A DNA stretch of 49,021 bases from an uncultured Duncaniella sp. (GTDB taxonomy: Bacteria; Bacteroidota; Bacteroidia; Bacteroidales; Muribaculaceae): NCBI GenBank assembly GCA_910578515.1, contig CAJTQR010000007.1:6829-55849 (forward strand). The letters run 5' to 3'. The position numbers and the translations under genes are program-made. How positions within the stretch are numbered: position 1 is the first letter of the stretch; each line of letters starts with the position of its first letter. The notes under the pieces are model-generated. The model saw only the letters and a list, made by a program, of their open reading frames with translations. It did no database searches and was not told the origin of the DNA. Shown piece after piece: positions 42,076 to 49,021 of the stretch.

Positions 42076-43422
42076 GACCCTGCTGAGACTGAATGCTCCG
42101 GCAATAATCGCGAAGAGTAGTGCTATCACGAGGCATGAACGCACGGATGTGAGCATCACAGAGGAGAGCGCGAACACTATGGTGACTGTGGTGGCACCGA
42201 GAGTCTGCCCTACGAGTCGGGCTGTGCTCTGCATCCCTCCGGCACCTCCTGTGCGGTGTACAGGGGTAGCCTGGACCATCACAATGTTGTTAGGAGTCTG
42301 AAACATTCCGAATCCTATGCCGCACACTGCCATGCGCCACGCTATCTGACACTCCGATATATCTGCGGTAGGAGCAAAAAGCAGCAGTGTGATGCCAAGC
42401 GCGTAGACTGCCATGCCGGTGGCGGCAGTGGCTCCTGCATTGTGGCGCTCTACAAACCGGGCGGCGAGTGGTGAGACTATCATGGTGGCGAGCGGCCATG
42501 GAGTCATGAGCAATCCCGTGGTGATTTCTGAGAATCCGCAGCTGTTCAGGAAGAGAAATGGTAGGGCAATCATGGCTACATTCTGGGCTATGAAAGAGCA
42601 GACGGAGGTGCAGATGCTGAGTGTGTAGAGGGGGATTCGGAACAGGTCGACCGGCAGGAGAGGATTGGAGCGGTGAAGCTGACGGCGTATATAGAACACC
42701 GCTATGATACTTCCTGATGCAAGGAGGAGGGTGATGAGGGTCGCATCACCTTTGCGCGTGAAGCTCCCGATGGCGTAGAATAAAAGTCCGAACACGAGAG
42801 CATTCTGGATAGCGCCGGTCCAGTCAAATCTTGAGGTCTGTGCCTTGGGTGGATTGGCGGGGAGGAGTCGTTTGCCGATTATAAAAGCTATTATGCCGAA
42901 GGGTATGTTGATGATAAATAACCAGTGCCATGATGCTACCGAGAGTATAGCGCCGGCTATGGTAGGGCCGGCTGCAGTGGCTATGGCTATCACCATGGCG
43001 TTGAGCGCGAGTCCGCGACCCAGCACTTCGCGCGGGTATATGAGGCGCGTAAGGGCTATGTTTACCCCCATTACGCAGGCTGCTCCGATGCCTTGGAGTG
43101 CTCGGGAGATTATTATCATGGTGAAGGTTGTGGAGGCAGCGCATAGAGCCGAGGAGAGTGTGAAGATAACTACCCCGACGAGGAAGCAACGGCGGTAGCT
43201 GAACAGGTCGCCCGCCGATGAGACGGGGAGAAGAAGCATGGTGATGACAAGCTGGTAGATGGTGAGAATCCACACAGCGGCTGAGTCAGTGATGCCAAAG
43301 CGCGATGCCATGACCGGGAGGGCTACGTTGACCAGAGTGACATCGAGCACGGTCATGATGAGCACCAGAAGTATGGCTATGACAGCGGCGTAGTTGAGAA
43401 TTGAGAATCCGGGCTTATTCAT
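42064..43422 (-). CDS. MFS transporter, DHA2 (EmrB/QacA) family
   Basis: A 452-residue 14-helix major facilitator exporter driven by protons. Motif A-like SSAGDLFSYRRCFLVG and motif C-like GPTIAGAILSVASWHWLFIIN mark the drug/H+ antiporter-2 group. Acidic TLVNVALP-type helix 1 (DVTLVNVALPVM) is also typical. It is convergent with the Xus-like operon and 120 nt downstream of the esterase gene on the same strand. Substrate cannot be told; a siderophore or drug is possible. Confidence 0.9.
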   Translation of the reverse strand: MNKPGFSILNYAAVIAILLVLIMTVLDVTLVNVALPVMASRFGITDSAAVWILTIYQLVITMLLLPVSSAGDLFSYRRCFLVGVVIFTLSSALCAASTTFTMIIISRALQGIGAACVMGVNIALTRLIYPREVLGRGLALNAMVIAIATAAGPTIAGAILSVASWHWLFIINIPFGIIAFIIGKRLLPANPPKAQTSRFDWTGAIQNALVFGLLFYAIGSFTRKGDATLITLLLASGSIIAVFYIRRQLHRSNPLLPVDLFRIPLYTLSICTSVCSFIAQNVAMIALPFLFLNSCGFSEITTGLLMTPWPLATMIVSPLAARFVERHNAGATAATGMAVYALGITLLLFAPTADISECQIAWRMAVCGIGFGMFQTPNNIVMVQATPVHRTGGAGGMQSTARLVGQTLGATTVTIVFALSSVMLTSVRSCLVIALLFAIIAGAFSLSRVKKM

Positions 43423-43468
43423 AAGGTTACGGATTATTGGGGATGGAATTTATGATGGATGAATGAGG

Positions 43469-43519
43469 AAAAGACAGGAGTGCTCTGCCTGATGAGGGGA
43501 GAGACTGCTCCTGTCTTTT
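43469..43519 (-). terminator. Terminator of the esterase gene
   Basis: Perfect 12-bp outer stem (43469-43480 with 43508-43519) around a long loop that can fold again. It lies 24 nt after the esterase stop and separates it from the MFS gene. Confidence 0.65.
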
Positions 43520-43542
43520 TTCATGTAAGGTGGAAAGATGGT

Positions 43543-44571
43543 TTATTGTGACTGCTCGAAGAGCCAATGGCGCACTGAGGGGATGCGGTAAGCATAGTCG
43601 AAGGAGTACATGTGCTCGCTCCCTTTTCCGTCGGCGGGAAGTACGGTGCCCGGTTCGAACTGGAATAGATTGACGGGCGCTCCCTTCTCAAGCATAGTGG
43701 CTGCGAGTTCGCTCTGTCGGCTCTCTGGCAGACGTGCGCTCCAGGAGGCGAAAGTGTATTGCACTCCATCTTTCTCGGCTGCTTCCTCAAGGGGTTTCAT
43801 GTCGGCGAAGGCTTTTCCTTTGTCGCCCGCTATGAAGTAGATAAATTTGTGACGTGCGAGCTCAGGGAATGTCGCTGTATCCCAATGGCTGTCCACGAAG
43901 ATTGAGGCGGCGAAGATGTCGGGGTAGGCAACGTTATAATACATTGAAATCATGCCTCCCATTGACTGTCCGGTGGTGTATAGGCGTGAGGTGTCCACGC
44001 TGTTGGCGTCCGAGACGTTTCTGAGCAGGCGGATTGCCACGTCCACTTCATCGGTGTGCTTGTAGGCATCATTTACAGCTACGCCTGAGAACTGTGGCAC
44101 AAGTACGTAGCAGGGGTGTGAGCTTTGCCATTCATCCGTTGCCCATATCAAGCCGCCGTAACCTTGGGTGAGGGGAGTGGTGGGGTCGGTCCCCGGAGTG
44201 CTCGCATCGGCTATGAAGAGCACAAGTGGGTACTTCTCACCCTGTTTTAGATTGGATGGGGTGAAGAGATTATATTTCATTGTTATCCCGGTAGCAGAGT
44301 CAGTGAATTCGAGCTGGCGGAATTTCGGTACGAGTTCCTTAATCATAGCCTGAAGTGTAGGGTCGGATGATTTGTCAATCACCGGACCGCCGCCAGGGGT
44401 GCCAAGCTGCGGACCGCCGGGTTTGCCACCTTTGCGCTCGTGGCGTGCGGTTATCGAGTCGTCTTGTCGGTCACTTGCAGATGTTGATTTGCCGCTGCAT
44501 GAGGTCATGGCAGGAAGAGCTAATGCTCCCAATGCCAGCATGAGGCTGAAAGTAGTACTTTTTAGTTTCAT
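43543..44571 (-). CDS. Lipoprotein alpha/beta-hydrolase (esterase-like)
   Basis: A 342-residue lipoprotein: signal peptide with lipobox MTSC (Cys25), a ~40-residue Gly/Pro/Lys linker, then an alpha/beta-hydrolase domain (~residues 85-340). The nucleophile elbow is TTGQSMGGM with Ser203, and the likely catalytic His is in SEHMYSFDYAYR. The MKYNLFTPSN and YPLVLFIADAS start resembles Bacteroidetes esterases of the LpqC/feruloyl-esterase type. The true substrate is unknown. Its place beside a siderophore operon raises the option of cleaving ester-type siderophores, which is only inference. Confidence 0.82.
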   Translation of the reverse strand: MKLKSTTFSLMLALGALALPAMTSCSGKSTSASDRQDDSITARHERKGGKPGGPQLGTPGGGPVIDKSSDPTLQAMIKELVPKFRQLEFTDSATGITMKYNLFTPSNLKQGEKYPLVLFIADASTPGTDPTTPLTQGYGGLIWATDEWQSSHPCYVLVPQFSGVAVNDAYKHTDEVDVAIRLLRNVSDANSVDTSRLYTTGQSMGGMISMYYNVAYPDIFAASIFVDSHWDTATFPELARHKFIYFIAGDKGKAFADMKPLEEAAEKDGVQYTFASWSARLPESRQSELAATMLEKGAPVNLFQFEPGTVLPADGKGSEHMYSFDYAYRIPSVRHWLFEQSQ

Positions 44572-44631
44572 TATGATGTGATTTTGAAAATACGTGATAG
44601 AAAACTCAACACATTATTTAATTATAAGACA

Positions 44632-44820
44632 TTTACCGTTAAAAAAGTTTAGTTGTGTGGGTAGACTGCATGTTTGTGATGGTAAAATGATGGCAAGTAT
44701 ATGGCGCAGTCGCAAAGTGACTGAATCTAAAAAGTTTTTGGGTCTAATGACCCAAACAATGCTACTAACGGTAAAAAATAGGAGCGACAACTCATTTGGA
44801 ATTGTCGCTCCGATATTTTT
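44632..44820. ncRNA. Candidate structured RNA or small inverted-repeat element
   Basis: A perfect 10-bp inverted repeat (TTTACCGTTA at 44632-44641, TAACGGTAAA at 44766-44775) encloses two more hairpins: 44707-44723 (7 bp, 3-nt loop) and 44737-44756 (8 bp, 4-nt loop). Directly after it comes a terminator-like stem GGAGCGACAA/TTGTCGCTCC (44781-44811) with T runs on both strands. No long convincing ORF is present and no clear promoter was found. It could be an sRNA, the leader of the esterase gene on the minus strand, or a MITE-like remnant. Orientation unresolved. Confidence 0.4.
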
Positions 44821-44902
44821 AGGACTTTAATATTTTAGCTATCCTATATTTTAATGATTGGCATTTATCAAACGTTAATTGGCTCGCATAAACATTGTTT
44901 TT

Positions 44903-44968
44903 CTACTATGCGCCGGCAGTCCACCACACTCACCAACCCGAAAAATCTACTGACCCCTACTATGCGCC
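44903..44968. repeat. Paired 12-nt direct repeats in gene-free stretch
   Basis: CTACTATGCGCC occurs at 44903-44914 and 44957-44968. The sequence between is C-rich, unlike its surroundings. Possibly a remnant of a mobile element; no gene is seen in 44821-45015. Confidence 0.4.
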
Positions 44969-45015
44969 CCCAAAATGAATTTGATTGACATACGGTTGAC
45001 AAAAATATATAAAAA

Positions 45016-45059
45016 GAAAAATCCGCAAGAATTGAAAATCAATATCTTGCGGATTTTTC
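45016..45059 (-). terminator. Terminator of the tRNA operon
   Basis: Perfect 15-bp stem (45016-45030 with 45045-45059); on the minus strand it is followed by TTTTTATATATTTTT. It sits 4 nt beyond the tRNA-Leu 3' end. Confidence 0.85.
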
Positions 45060-45062
45060 GAG

Positions 45063-45146
45063 TGTCCGAGATGAGATTCGAACTCACACAGCCTTACGGC
45101 CACTACCCCCTCAAAGTAGCGTGTCTACCAATTCCACCACCCGGAC
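45063..45146 (-). tRNA. tRNA-Leu (anticodon GAG)
   Basis: An 84-nt class II tRNA with a long variable arm. Acceptor stem GTCCGGG pairs with CTCGGAC (one G-T). The anticodon arm is CTACT-TTGAGGG-GGTAG, giving anticodon GAG. The T loop GTTCGAATC is normal. CCA is not encoded. It is the last gene of a three-tRNA minus-strand operon. Confidence 0.95.
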
Positions 45147-45185
45147 TTAAGATGTCTGCCAAGTAAAGACTTGAGTTATTCTTTG

Positions 45186-45258
45186 AGCGAAAAACGGGAC
45201 TCGAACCCGCGACCCCAACCTTGGCAAGGTTGTGCTCTACCAACTGAGCTATTTTCGC
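45186..45258 (-). tRNA. tRNA-Gly (anticodon GCC), copy 2
   Basis: A 73-nt tRNA; acceptor GCGAAAA/TTTTCGC, anticodon loop TTGCCAA with anticodon GCC, T arm GCGGGTTCGAATCCCGT. CCA is not encoded. Identical over its length to the copy at 45311-45383. Confidence 0.97.
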
Positions 45259-45310
45259 GAGTTTTTGTTTTGCCTCGACAGACGTCAATATTTTAATGTT
45301 CTCTTTGTTG

Positions 45311-45383
45311 AGCGAAAAACGGGACTCGAACCCGCGACCCCAACCTTGGCAAGGTTGTGCTCTACCAACTGAGCTATTTTCGC
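45311..45383 (-). tRNA. tRNA-Gly (anticodon GCC), copy 1
   Basis: First gene of the tRNA operon, identical to the second copy 52 nt downstream. It is preceded by a strong promoter at 45430-45461. The duplication raises the dose of the GGC/GGU-decoding tRNA. Confidence 0.97.
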
Positions 45384-45429
45384 AAGTTTTTTTGTTGGTC
45401 TCAAACGGTGTCATTTCCGTTTTGCGTTG

Positions 45430-45461
45430 CAAAGGTATGATGATTTTTGTTACTGTGCAAA
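45430..45461 (-). promoter_or_regulatory. Promoter of the tRNA-Gly-Gly-Leu operon
   Basis: Minus strand: TTTG (45461-45458), 20-nt spacer, TACCTTTG (45437-45430). Predicted leader before the first tRNA is about 40 nt. Confidence 0.8.
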
Positions 45462-45621
45462 TATTTCTGCGTGTTTTAACTTGTGTTAACATAAAAATAT
45501 GCTAAAAGGGTGTTATTTGTTAATAAGTGTTTATAAAATGGTCGTTTTTTTGTGAACTAAAGGGTAGGATGGGGTGTTACGCTGATAGGAAAAAATTTTA
45601 AAATTTAAGTAAAGATAGGTT

Positions 45622-46308
45622 ATGAAGCATCTGATATTGCTGCGCCATGGGCAGAGTGAGTGGAATCTGGAGAACCGTTTTACGGGATGGACCGACGTTG
45701 AATTGTCAAAACAAGGGATGTCTGAGGCTGAGAAGGCGGGTGAGTTGATAGCGCGTTCGGGTATTTTGCCTAAGTATTGCTTCACATCGTACCTGCGGAG
45801 GGCGATTCATACCCTCAACATAGCGCTCGGAGCTATGGACCGCGATTGGGTACCGGTGGTGAAGGACTGGCATCTGAATGAACGTCACTATGGGGCGCTG
45901 CAAGGACTCAACAAGGCTGAGACAGCTAAAAAGTTTGGCGATGAGCAGGTACATGTATGGCGTAGGAGTTACGATGTGGCACCTCCGGCTCTGGAGGCGG
46001 GTGATGAGCGTTTCCCTGGTGCCGATGTGAGGTATGCCGGACTGGCTATGGGTTCACTTCCACTTACGGAGTCGCTTGCCGACACGGTGGTGAGGGTGCG
46101 TCCATGTTGGGAGGAGTTGATAGTGCCTGCTTTGGGGCTTTATGGCGATGTGATGATTGCCGCCCATGGAAACTCGTTGCGTGCGCTGGTGATGATGCTT
46201 AAGGGGATGACACCGGAGCAGATTGTGAGCGAGGAAATTCCTACAGGAGTGCCGAGGGTGCTGACGCTTTCCGACAGGTTGGAGGTTATTGATGATGTGT
46301 ATCTGTAG
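45622..46308 (+). CDS. gpmA: 2,3-bisphosphoglycerate-dependent phosphoglycerate mutase
   Basis: Interconverts 3- and 2-phosphoglycerate in glycolysis. The 228-residue protein has the phospho-His motif LLRHGQSEWN (His9), TGWTDVELSKQG, the acid/base region LNERHYGALQGLNK and second His in IAAHGNSLRALVMML. It is somewhat shorter than E. coli GpmA (250), missing a C-terminal stretch. It lies alone between opposite-strand tRNAs. No clear TAnnTTTG was found in its AT-rich upstream region. Confidence 0.95.
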   Translation: MKHLILLRHGQSEWNLENRFTGWTDVELSKQGMSEAEKAGELIARSGILPKYCFTSYLRRAIHTLNIALGAMDRDWVPVVKDWHLNERHYGALQGLNKAETAKKFGDEQVHVWRRSYDVAPPALEAGDERFPGADVRYAGLAMGSLPLTESLADTVVRVRPCWEELIVPALGLYGDVMIAAHGNSLRALVMMLKGMTPEQIVSEEIPTGVPRVLTLSDRLEVIDDVYL

Positions 46309-46366
46309 GCGCACGTCACCCTCAGCTGTGTGTAGTATAGCAAAATCTTAATAATATAAATAAAAA

Positions 46367-46402
46367 ATAAACCGGGTCGGAGGAATTCTCTGACCCGGTT
46401 AT
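46367..46402. terminator. Terminator shared by gpmA and tRNA-His
   Basis: Perfect 11-bp outer stem (46367-46377 with 46392-46402) with further inner pairs. On the minus strand it is followed by TTTTTTATTT, ending tRNA-His; on the plus strand it could end gpmA. Confidence 0.8.
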
Positions 46403-46416
46403 CTGCATTCTTAAGG

Positions 46417-46491
<75 letters not shown>

Positions 46492-46510
46492 ATGTTTCTG
46501 ATTTGCGGTG

Positions 46511-46542
46511 CAAAGTTACAACGTTTTTTTGAATCTGCCAAA
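46511..46542 (-). promoter_or_regulatory. Promoter of tRNA-His
   Basis: Minus strand: TTTG (46542-46539), 20-nt spacer, TAACTTTG (46518-46511), an excellent match. Start would be about 16 nt before the mature tRNA. Confidence 0.85.
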
Positions 46543-46646
46543 CATATTTTGAAATTTTTTTGATGTTTCGATTGAAATGTGTTGAAATCTGTTGATTGAC
46601 AGGATGTAAAAACGTTTGGCTATTCTGATTGGTAGAGAGGATAGTC

Positions 46647-46712
46647 GCATTGTGGCACAATGCTAAATCATGTGTGACGGTCGTATCTTTTGCAGTCGCT
46701 TTGTGCGACTGC
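46647..46712. repeat. Two hairpins in gene-free stretch, one shared with 44.7 kb
   Basis: GCATTGTG/CACAATGC (46647-46663) and GCAGTCGC/GCGACTGC with loop TTTGT (46692-46712). The second, read on the minus strand, starts GGCGCAGTCGC and resembles the hairpin at 44703-44723. A third weak stem-loop (GAGAC with GTCTC) follows near 46743-46765. Apart from the tRNA-His and lepA promoters, nothing else is seen in 46492-46869. Confidence 0.4.
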
Positions 46713-46856
46713 GCCTTTGTATATGAGTTAAGTCACCCTAAGGAGACACGTGATGCTGACGTCTCTACTATATATAATAAGAAAACCGATATAGTTTCAT
46801 GGTAATGGAGGTAAAGAATAGGGTGGGGAAATGTGGTAAGGTAGGAAAATTATTAC

Positions 46857-46864
46857 TAACTTTG
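46857..46864 (+). promoter_or_regulatory. -7 element almost touching the lepA start
   Basis: TAACTTTG matches TAnnTTTG perfectly. Its last G is only 6 nt before the A of the lepA ATG (46870), so the mRNA would be leaderless or nearly so. The -33 region has only TGTGG. Confidence 0.6.
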
Positions 46865-46869
46865 CAGTC

Positions 46870-48657
46870 ATGAAAAATATTCGCAACTTCTGTATAATTG
46901 CCCATATTGACCATGGTAAGAGCACTCTTGCCGACCGTTTGCTCGAATATACCAATACCGTCGCCGGTAAAGACCTGCAGGCGCAGGTGCTCGACGACAT
47001 GGATTTGGAGCGCGAGCGAGGTATCACCATTAAGAGCCACGCCATTCAGATGAACTATCGTCAGGATGGTGAGGACTACGTGTTGAATCTTATTGACACT
47101 CCGGGACACGTGGACTTTTCCTACGAGGTGTCGCGTTCGATAGCCGCTTGCGAGGGCGCGTTGCTTATCGTTGACGCTTCGCAGGGTATTCAGGCACAAA
47201 CCATCTCCAACCTATATATGGCTATCGATAATGACCTTGAAATCATCCCTGTGATTAACAAGGTGGACCTCGACAGTGCTAAGCCCGAGGAGGTGGAGGA
47301 CCAGATTGTGGACCTGCTTGGCTGCGACCCTGAGGATATAATCAGAGCGAGCGGTAAGACTGGCATCGGTGTGCCTGATATACTAAAGGCGATTGTGGAC
47401 CGTATCCCCGCACCTGTGGGCGACCCTGAAGCTCCGTTGCAGGCGCTTATTTTTGACTCGGTGTTCAATCCGTTCCGTGGCATCATAGCTTATTTCAAGA
47501 TTGAGAACGGAACCATCCGCAAGAATGACTTTGTGAAGTTTGTTGCTACCGGCAAGGAGTATAACGCCGATGAGATAGGTGTACTTAAGCTTGACATGCA
47601 GCCTTGCGAGCAGCTTTCGGCTGGCAACGTGGGATATATCATCTCCGGTATCAAGACCTCGCGTGAGGTGAAGGTAGGTGATACTATCACACATGTGCAA
47701 CGTCCATGTCAGGAGGCTATTGATGGATTCGAGGAGGTGAAACCGATGGTGTTTGCCGGTGTATATCCCATCGAGACAGAGGATTTTGAAAATCTGCGTG
47801 CCTCGCTTGAGAAGCTTCAGCTCAATGATGCTTCACTGACATTTCAACCTGAGTCGTCAATGGCACTTGGCTTCGGATTCCGTTGCGGCTTCCTGGGATT
47901 GCTCCACATGGAGATTATACAGGAGCGTCTCGGTCGTGAATTCGACATGGATGTTATAACCACAGTTCCAAACGTATCGTATCGTGTATACGACAAGCAT
48001 GGTACCATGACTGAGGTGCACAACCCTTCCGGATTGCCCGAACCAACTCTGATTGACCGCATCGAGGAGCCTTATATCCGTGCCTCAATCATTACTGCTG
48101 CTGACTATATCGGTCCTATAATGACCCTTTGCCTTGGAAAACGCGGTGAGTTGGTGAAGCAGGAGTATATCTCCGGCAACCGTATGGAAATGATATTCGA
48201 TATGCCTTTGGGCGAGATTGTGATTGACTTCTACGATAAGCTTAAGAGTATCTCCAAGGGATATGCCTCGTTTGACTATCACCTTCATGATTTCCGCGAG
48301 TCAAAACTTGTGAAGCTCGACATTCTGCTCAACGGTGAGAGCGTGGACGCACTCTCAACACTTACACATGTAGACAATGCCGTTACTTTTGGTCGCCGCA
48401 TGTGTGAGAAACTAAAGGAGCTGATACCGCGCCAGCAGTTCGACATTGCTATTCAGGCGGCTATCGGTGCGAAGATTATAGCGCGTGAGACCATCAAGGC
48501 GGTGCGCAAGGATGTGACAGCCAAGTGTTATGGTGGTGACATCTCTCGTAAACGCAAGCTGCTTGAGAAGCAGAAGAAGGGTAAGAAACGCATGAAGCAG
48601 ATTGGCTCTGTGGAAGTGCCTCAGAAGGCTTTCCTTGCAGTCCTCAAGCTCGATTGA
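46870..48657 (+). CDS. lepA: Elongation factor 4 (LepA)
   Basis: Ribosome-bound GTPase that helps stalled or back-translocated ribosomes and 30S assembly. At 595 residues it is the usual length. GTPase motifs: G1 AHIDHGKST (residues 11-19), G2 region ERERGITIKSHA, G3 DTPGHVDF, G4 NKVDLD. The LepA-specific C-terminal domain ends KQKKGKKRMKQIGSVEVPQKAFLAVL. The start MKNIRNFCIIAHID is firmly conserved, which makes the very short leader notable. Confidence 0.98.
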   Translation: MKNIRNFCIIAHIDHGKSTLADRLLEYTNTVAGKDLQAQVLDDMDLERERGITIKSHAIQMNYRQDGEDYVLNLIDTPGHVDFSYEVSRSIAACEGALLIVDASQGIQAQTISNLYMAIDNDLEIIPVINKVDLDSAKPEEVEDQIVDLLGCDPEDIIRASGKTGIGVPDILKAIVDRIPAPVGDPEAPLQALIFDSVFNPFRGIIAYFKIENGTIRKNDFVKFVATGKEYNADEIGVLKLDMQPCEQLSAGNVGYIISGIKTSREVKVGDTITHVQRPCQEAIDGFEEVKPMVFAGVYPIETEDFENLRASLEKLQLNDASLTFQPESSMALGFGFRCGFLGLLHMEIIQERLGREFDMDVITTVPNVSYRVYDKHGTMTEVHNPSGLPEPTLIDRIEEPYIRASIITAADYIGPIMTLCLGKRGELVKQEYISGNRMEMIFDMPLGEIVIDFYDKLKSISKGYASFDYHLHDFRESKLVKLDILLNGESVDALSTLTHVDNAVTFGRRMCEKLKELIPRQQFDIAIQAAIGAKIIARETIKAVRKDVTAKCYGGDISRKRKLLEKQKKGKKRMKQIGSVEVPQKAFLAVLKLD

Positions 48658-48736
48658 CGCAAACAACGGACCGAATCTTTTTTTAGAATATTACAAGTAT
48701 TCATAAAAATATTTCAAAATATTCTCATACTGAACA

Positions 48737-48772
48737 GCCCCCCAAGAGCGACTGGTTTTGCTCTTGGGGGGC
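48737..48772 (+). terminator. Terminator of lepA
   Basis: Perfect 13-bp GC-rich stem (48737-48749 with 48760-48772) and 10-nt loop, followed by TTATTC, about 80 nt after the lepA stop. Confidence 0.8.
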
Positions 48773-48812
48773 TTATTCAATTGCTTGAACTATTTTTTGC
48801 CACCTATTTAAA

Positions 48813-48855
48813 TAAGTGAGACTGTGTAAATAATTTCATCACACAGTCTCACTTA
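48813..48855 (-). terminator. Terminator of the rfbB-containing operon
   Basis: Perfect 15-bp stem (48813-48827 with 48841-48855), 13-nt loop, located 63 nt past the rfbB stop on the minus strand and followed by TTTAAATAGG. Confidence 0.65.
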
Positions 48856-48917
48856 AGTTATCCTAATCTGTTTTATTCAGACTTAGCTACATTTTTACGA
48901 AATATATGGTAGCTTGA

Positions 48918-49021
48918 TTATCTGTCTTTGTACATGGATTCGTAATATCGCTCGTATTCGCCGGATGTGATGTTATCCATCCATTCCTGATTGTCGAGAT
49001 ACCAGCGGACGGTTTTTTCAA
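48918..49021 (-). CDS. rfbB: dTDP-glucose 4,6-dehydratase, C-terminal end (cut by window)
   Basis: Only the last 33 codons are inside the window. The peptide has TVRWYLDNQEWMDNITSGEY and ends YYESMYKDR, the characteristic C-terminus of RfbB/RmlB. The full enzyme makes dTDP-4-keto-6-deoxyglucose for rhamnose and other surface sugars. It is the last gene of its transcript, with a hairpin downstream. The rest of the dTDP-sugar cluster presumably lies beyond the right edge. Confidence 0.85.
   Translation of the reverse strand, partial: EKTVRWYLDNQEWMDNITSGEYERYYESMYKDR

Noticed and set aside
44594..44830. Frame of 78 codons in the gene-free stretch
   Set aside because: It runs through three hairpins and a terminator stem and has no family-like features.
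45186..45383. tRNA-Gly direct repeat as a CRISPR or attachment site
   Set aside because: Both repeat units fold as complete tRNA-Gly genes; only two copies and no integrase nearby.
45103..45492. Open frame of 129 codons over the tRNA operon
   Set aside because: It is a translation of tRNA-Leu and tRNA-Gly genes; no RBS and no protein-like content.

Overview
The window is chromosomal DNA of a gut-type Bacteroidales bacterium, most likely a Muribaculaceae-like lineage. Evidence for the order is direct. Many genes follow TTTG/TTG-N19-20-TAnnTTTG promoters, the Bacteroidetes sigma-ABfr consensus. Shine-Dalgarno sequences are nearly absent. Several lipoproteins carry an acidic SDDDD-like signal after the lipid cysteine. 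S16 has a long Ala/Lys/Glu tail, and GldB, DUF4374 and CarboxypepD_reg TonB receptors are present. The family assignment is inference only. No phage, insertion sequence or CRISPR array was seen.

Layout. 60-3831: three lipoproteins in a row: a small zinc-ribbon-tailed protein, a BMP/PnrA-like binding protein, and a chimera joining a type I substrate-binding domain to a C13 (legumain/GPI8-type) cysteine protease. The last two genes overlap by 4 nt. 4096-7233 (minus): galM, a sugar nucleotidyltransferase and galK, with no galT. 7554-9170: an ABC-F protein whose second ATPase domain is degenerate. 9301-11372 (minus): amidase plus MCE/MlaD protein. 11614-17795: GldB-like lipoprotein, CoA-transferase (minus), a small membrane-anchored protein (minus), miaB, YqgE and rpsP. 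17930-22916 (minus): PIF1-like helicase with TPRs, an OmpP1/FadL-like porin and a Trp/Gly-rich secreted protein. 23138-26607: a NatAB-type ABC exporter facing an ECF sigma factor and its four-helix membrane partner. 26763-30981: pyrB, pyrI, a flavin reductase-like protein, glyA and a SpoU methyltransferase.

31192-36706: a LytS-type kinase, a LytTR regulator and a PepSY-like secreted protein (minus), divergent from an RND pump that has no adaptor or outer-membrane partner gene beside it. 36913-41988: a three-gene operon matching the XusABC xenosiderophore system (TonB receptor, DUF4374 lipoprotein, PepSY-TM protein), followed by an opposing MFS exporter and a lipoprotein esterase. 44572-46870: tRNA-Leu(GAG), two identical tRNA-Gly(GCC), gpmA, tRNA-His(GTG) and two intergenic stretches rich in hairpins. 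46870-48657: lepA, with a promoter almost touching its start codon. The right edge holds the last 33 codons of rfbB on the minus strand.

The most notable items are: (1) the binding-protein/C13-protease fusion lipoprotein and its coupled partner; (2) a local ECF regulon visible as three promoters of the form AAACTT-N16-TCTAA, driving the sigma gene, the ABC exporter and the Trp/Gly-rich protein; (3) the XusABC-like operon with a near-perfect palindrome in front; (4) a candidate structured RNA or small inverted-repeat element at 44632-44820.
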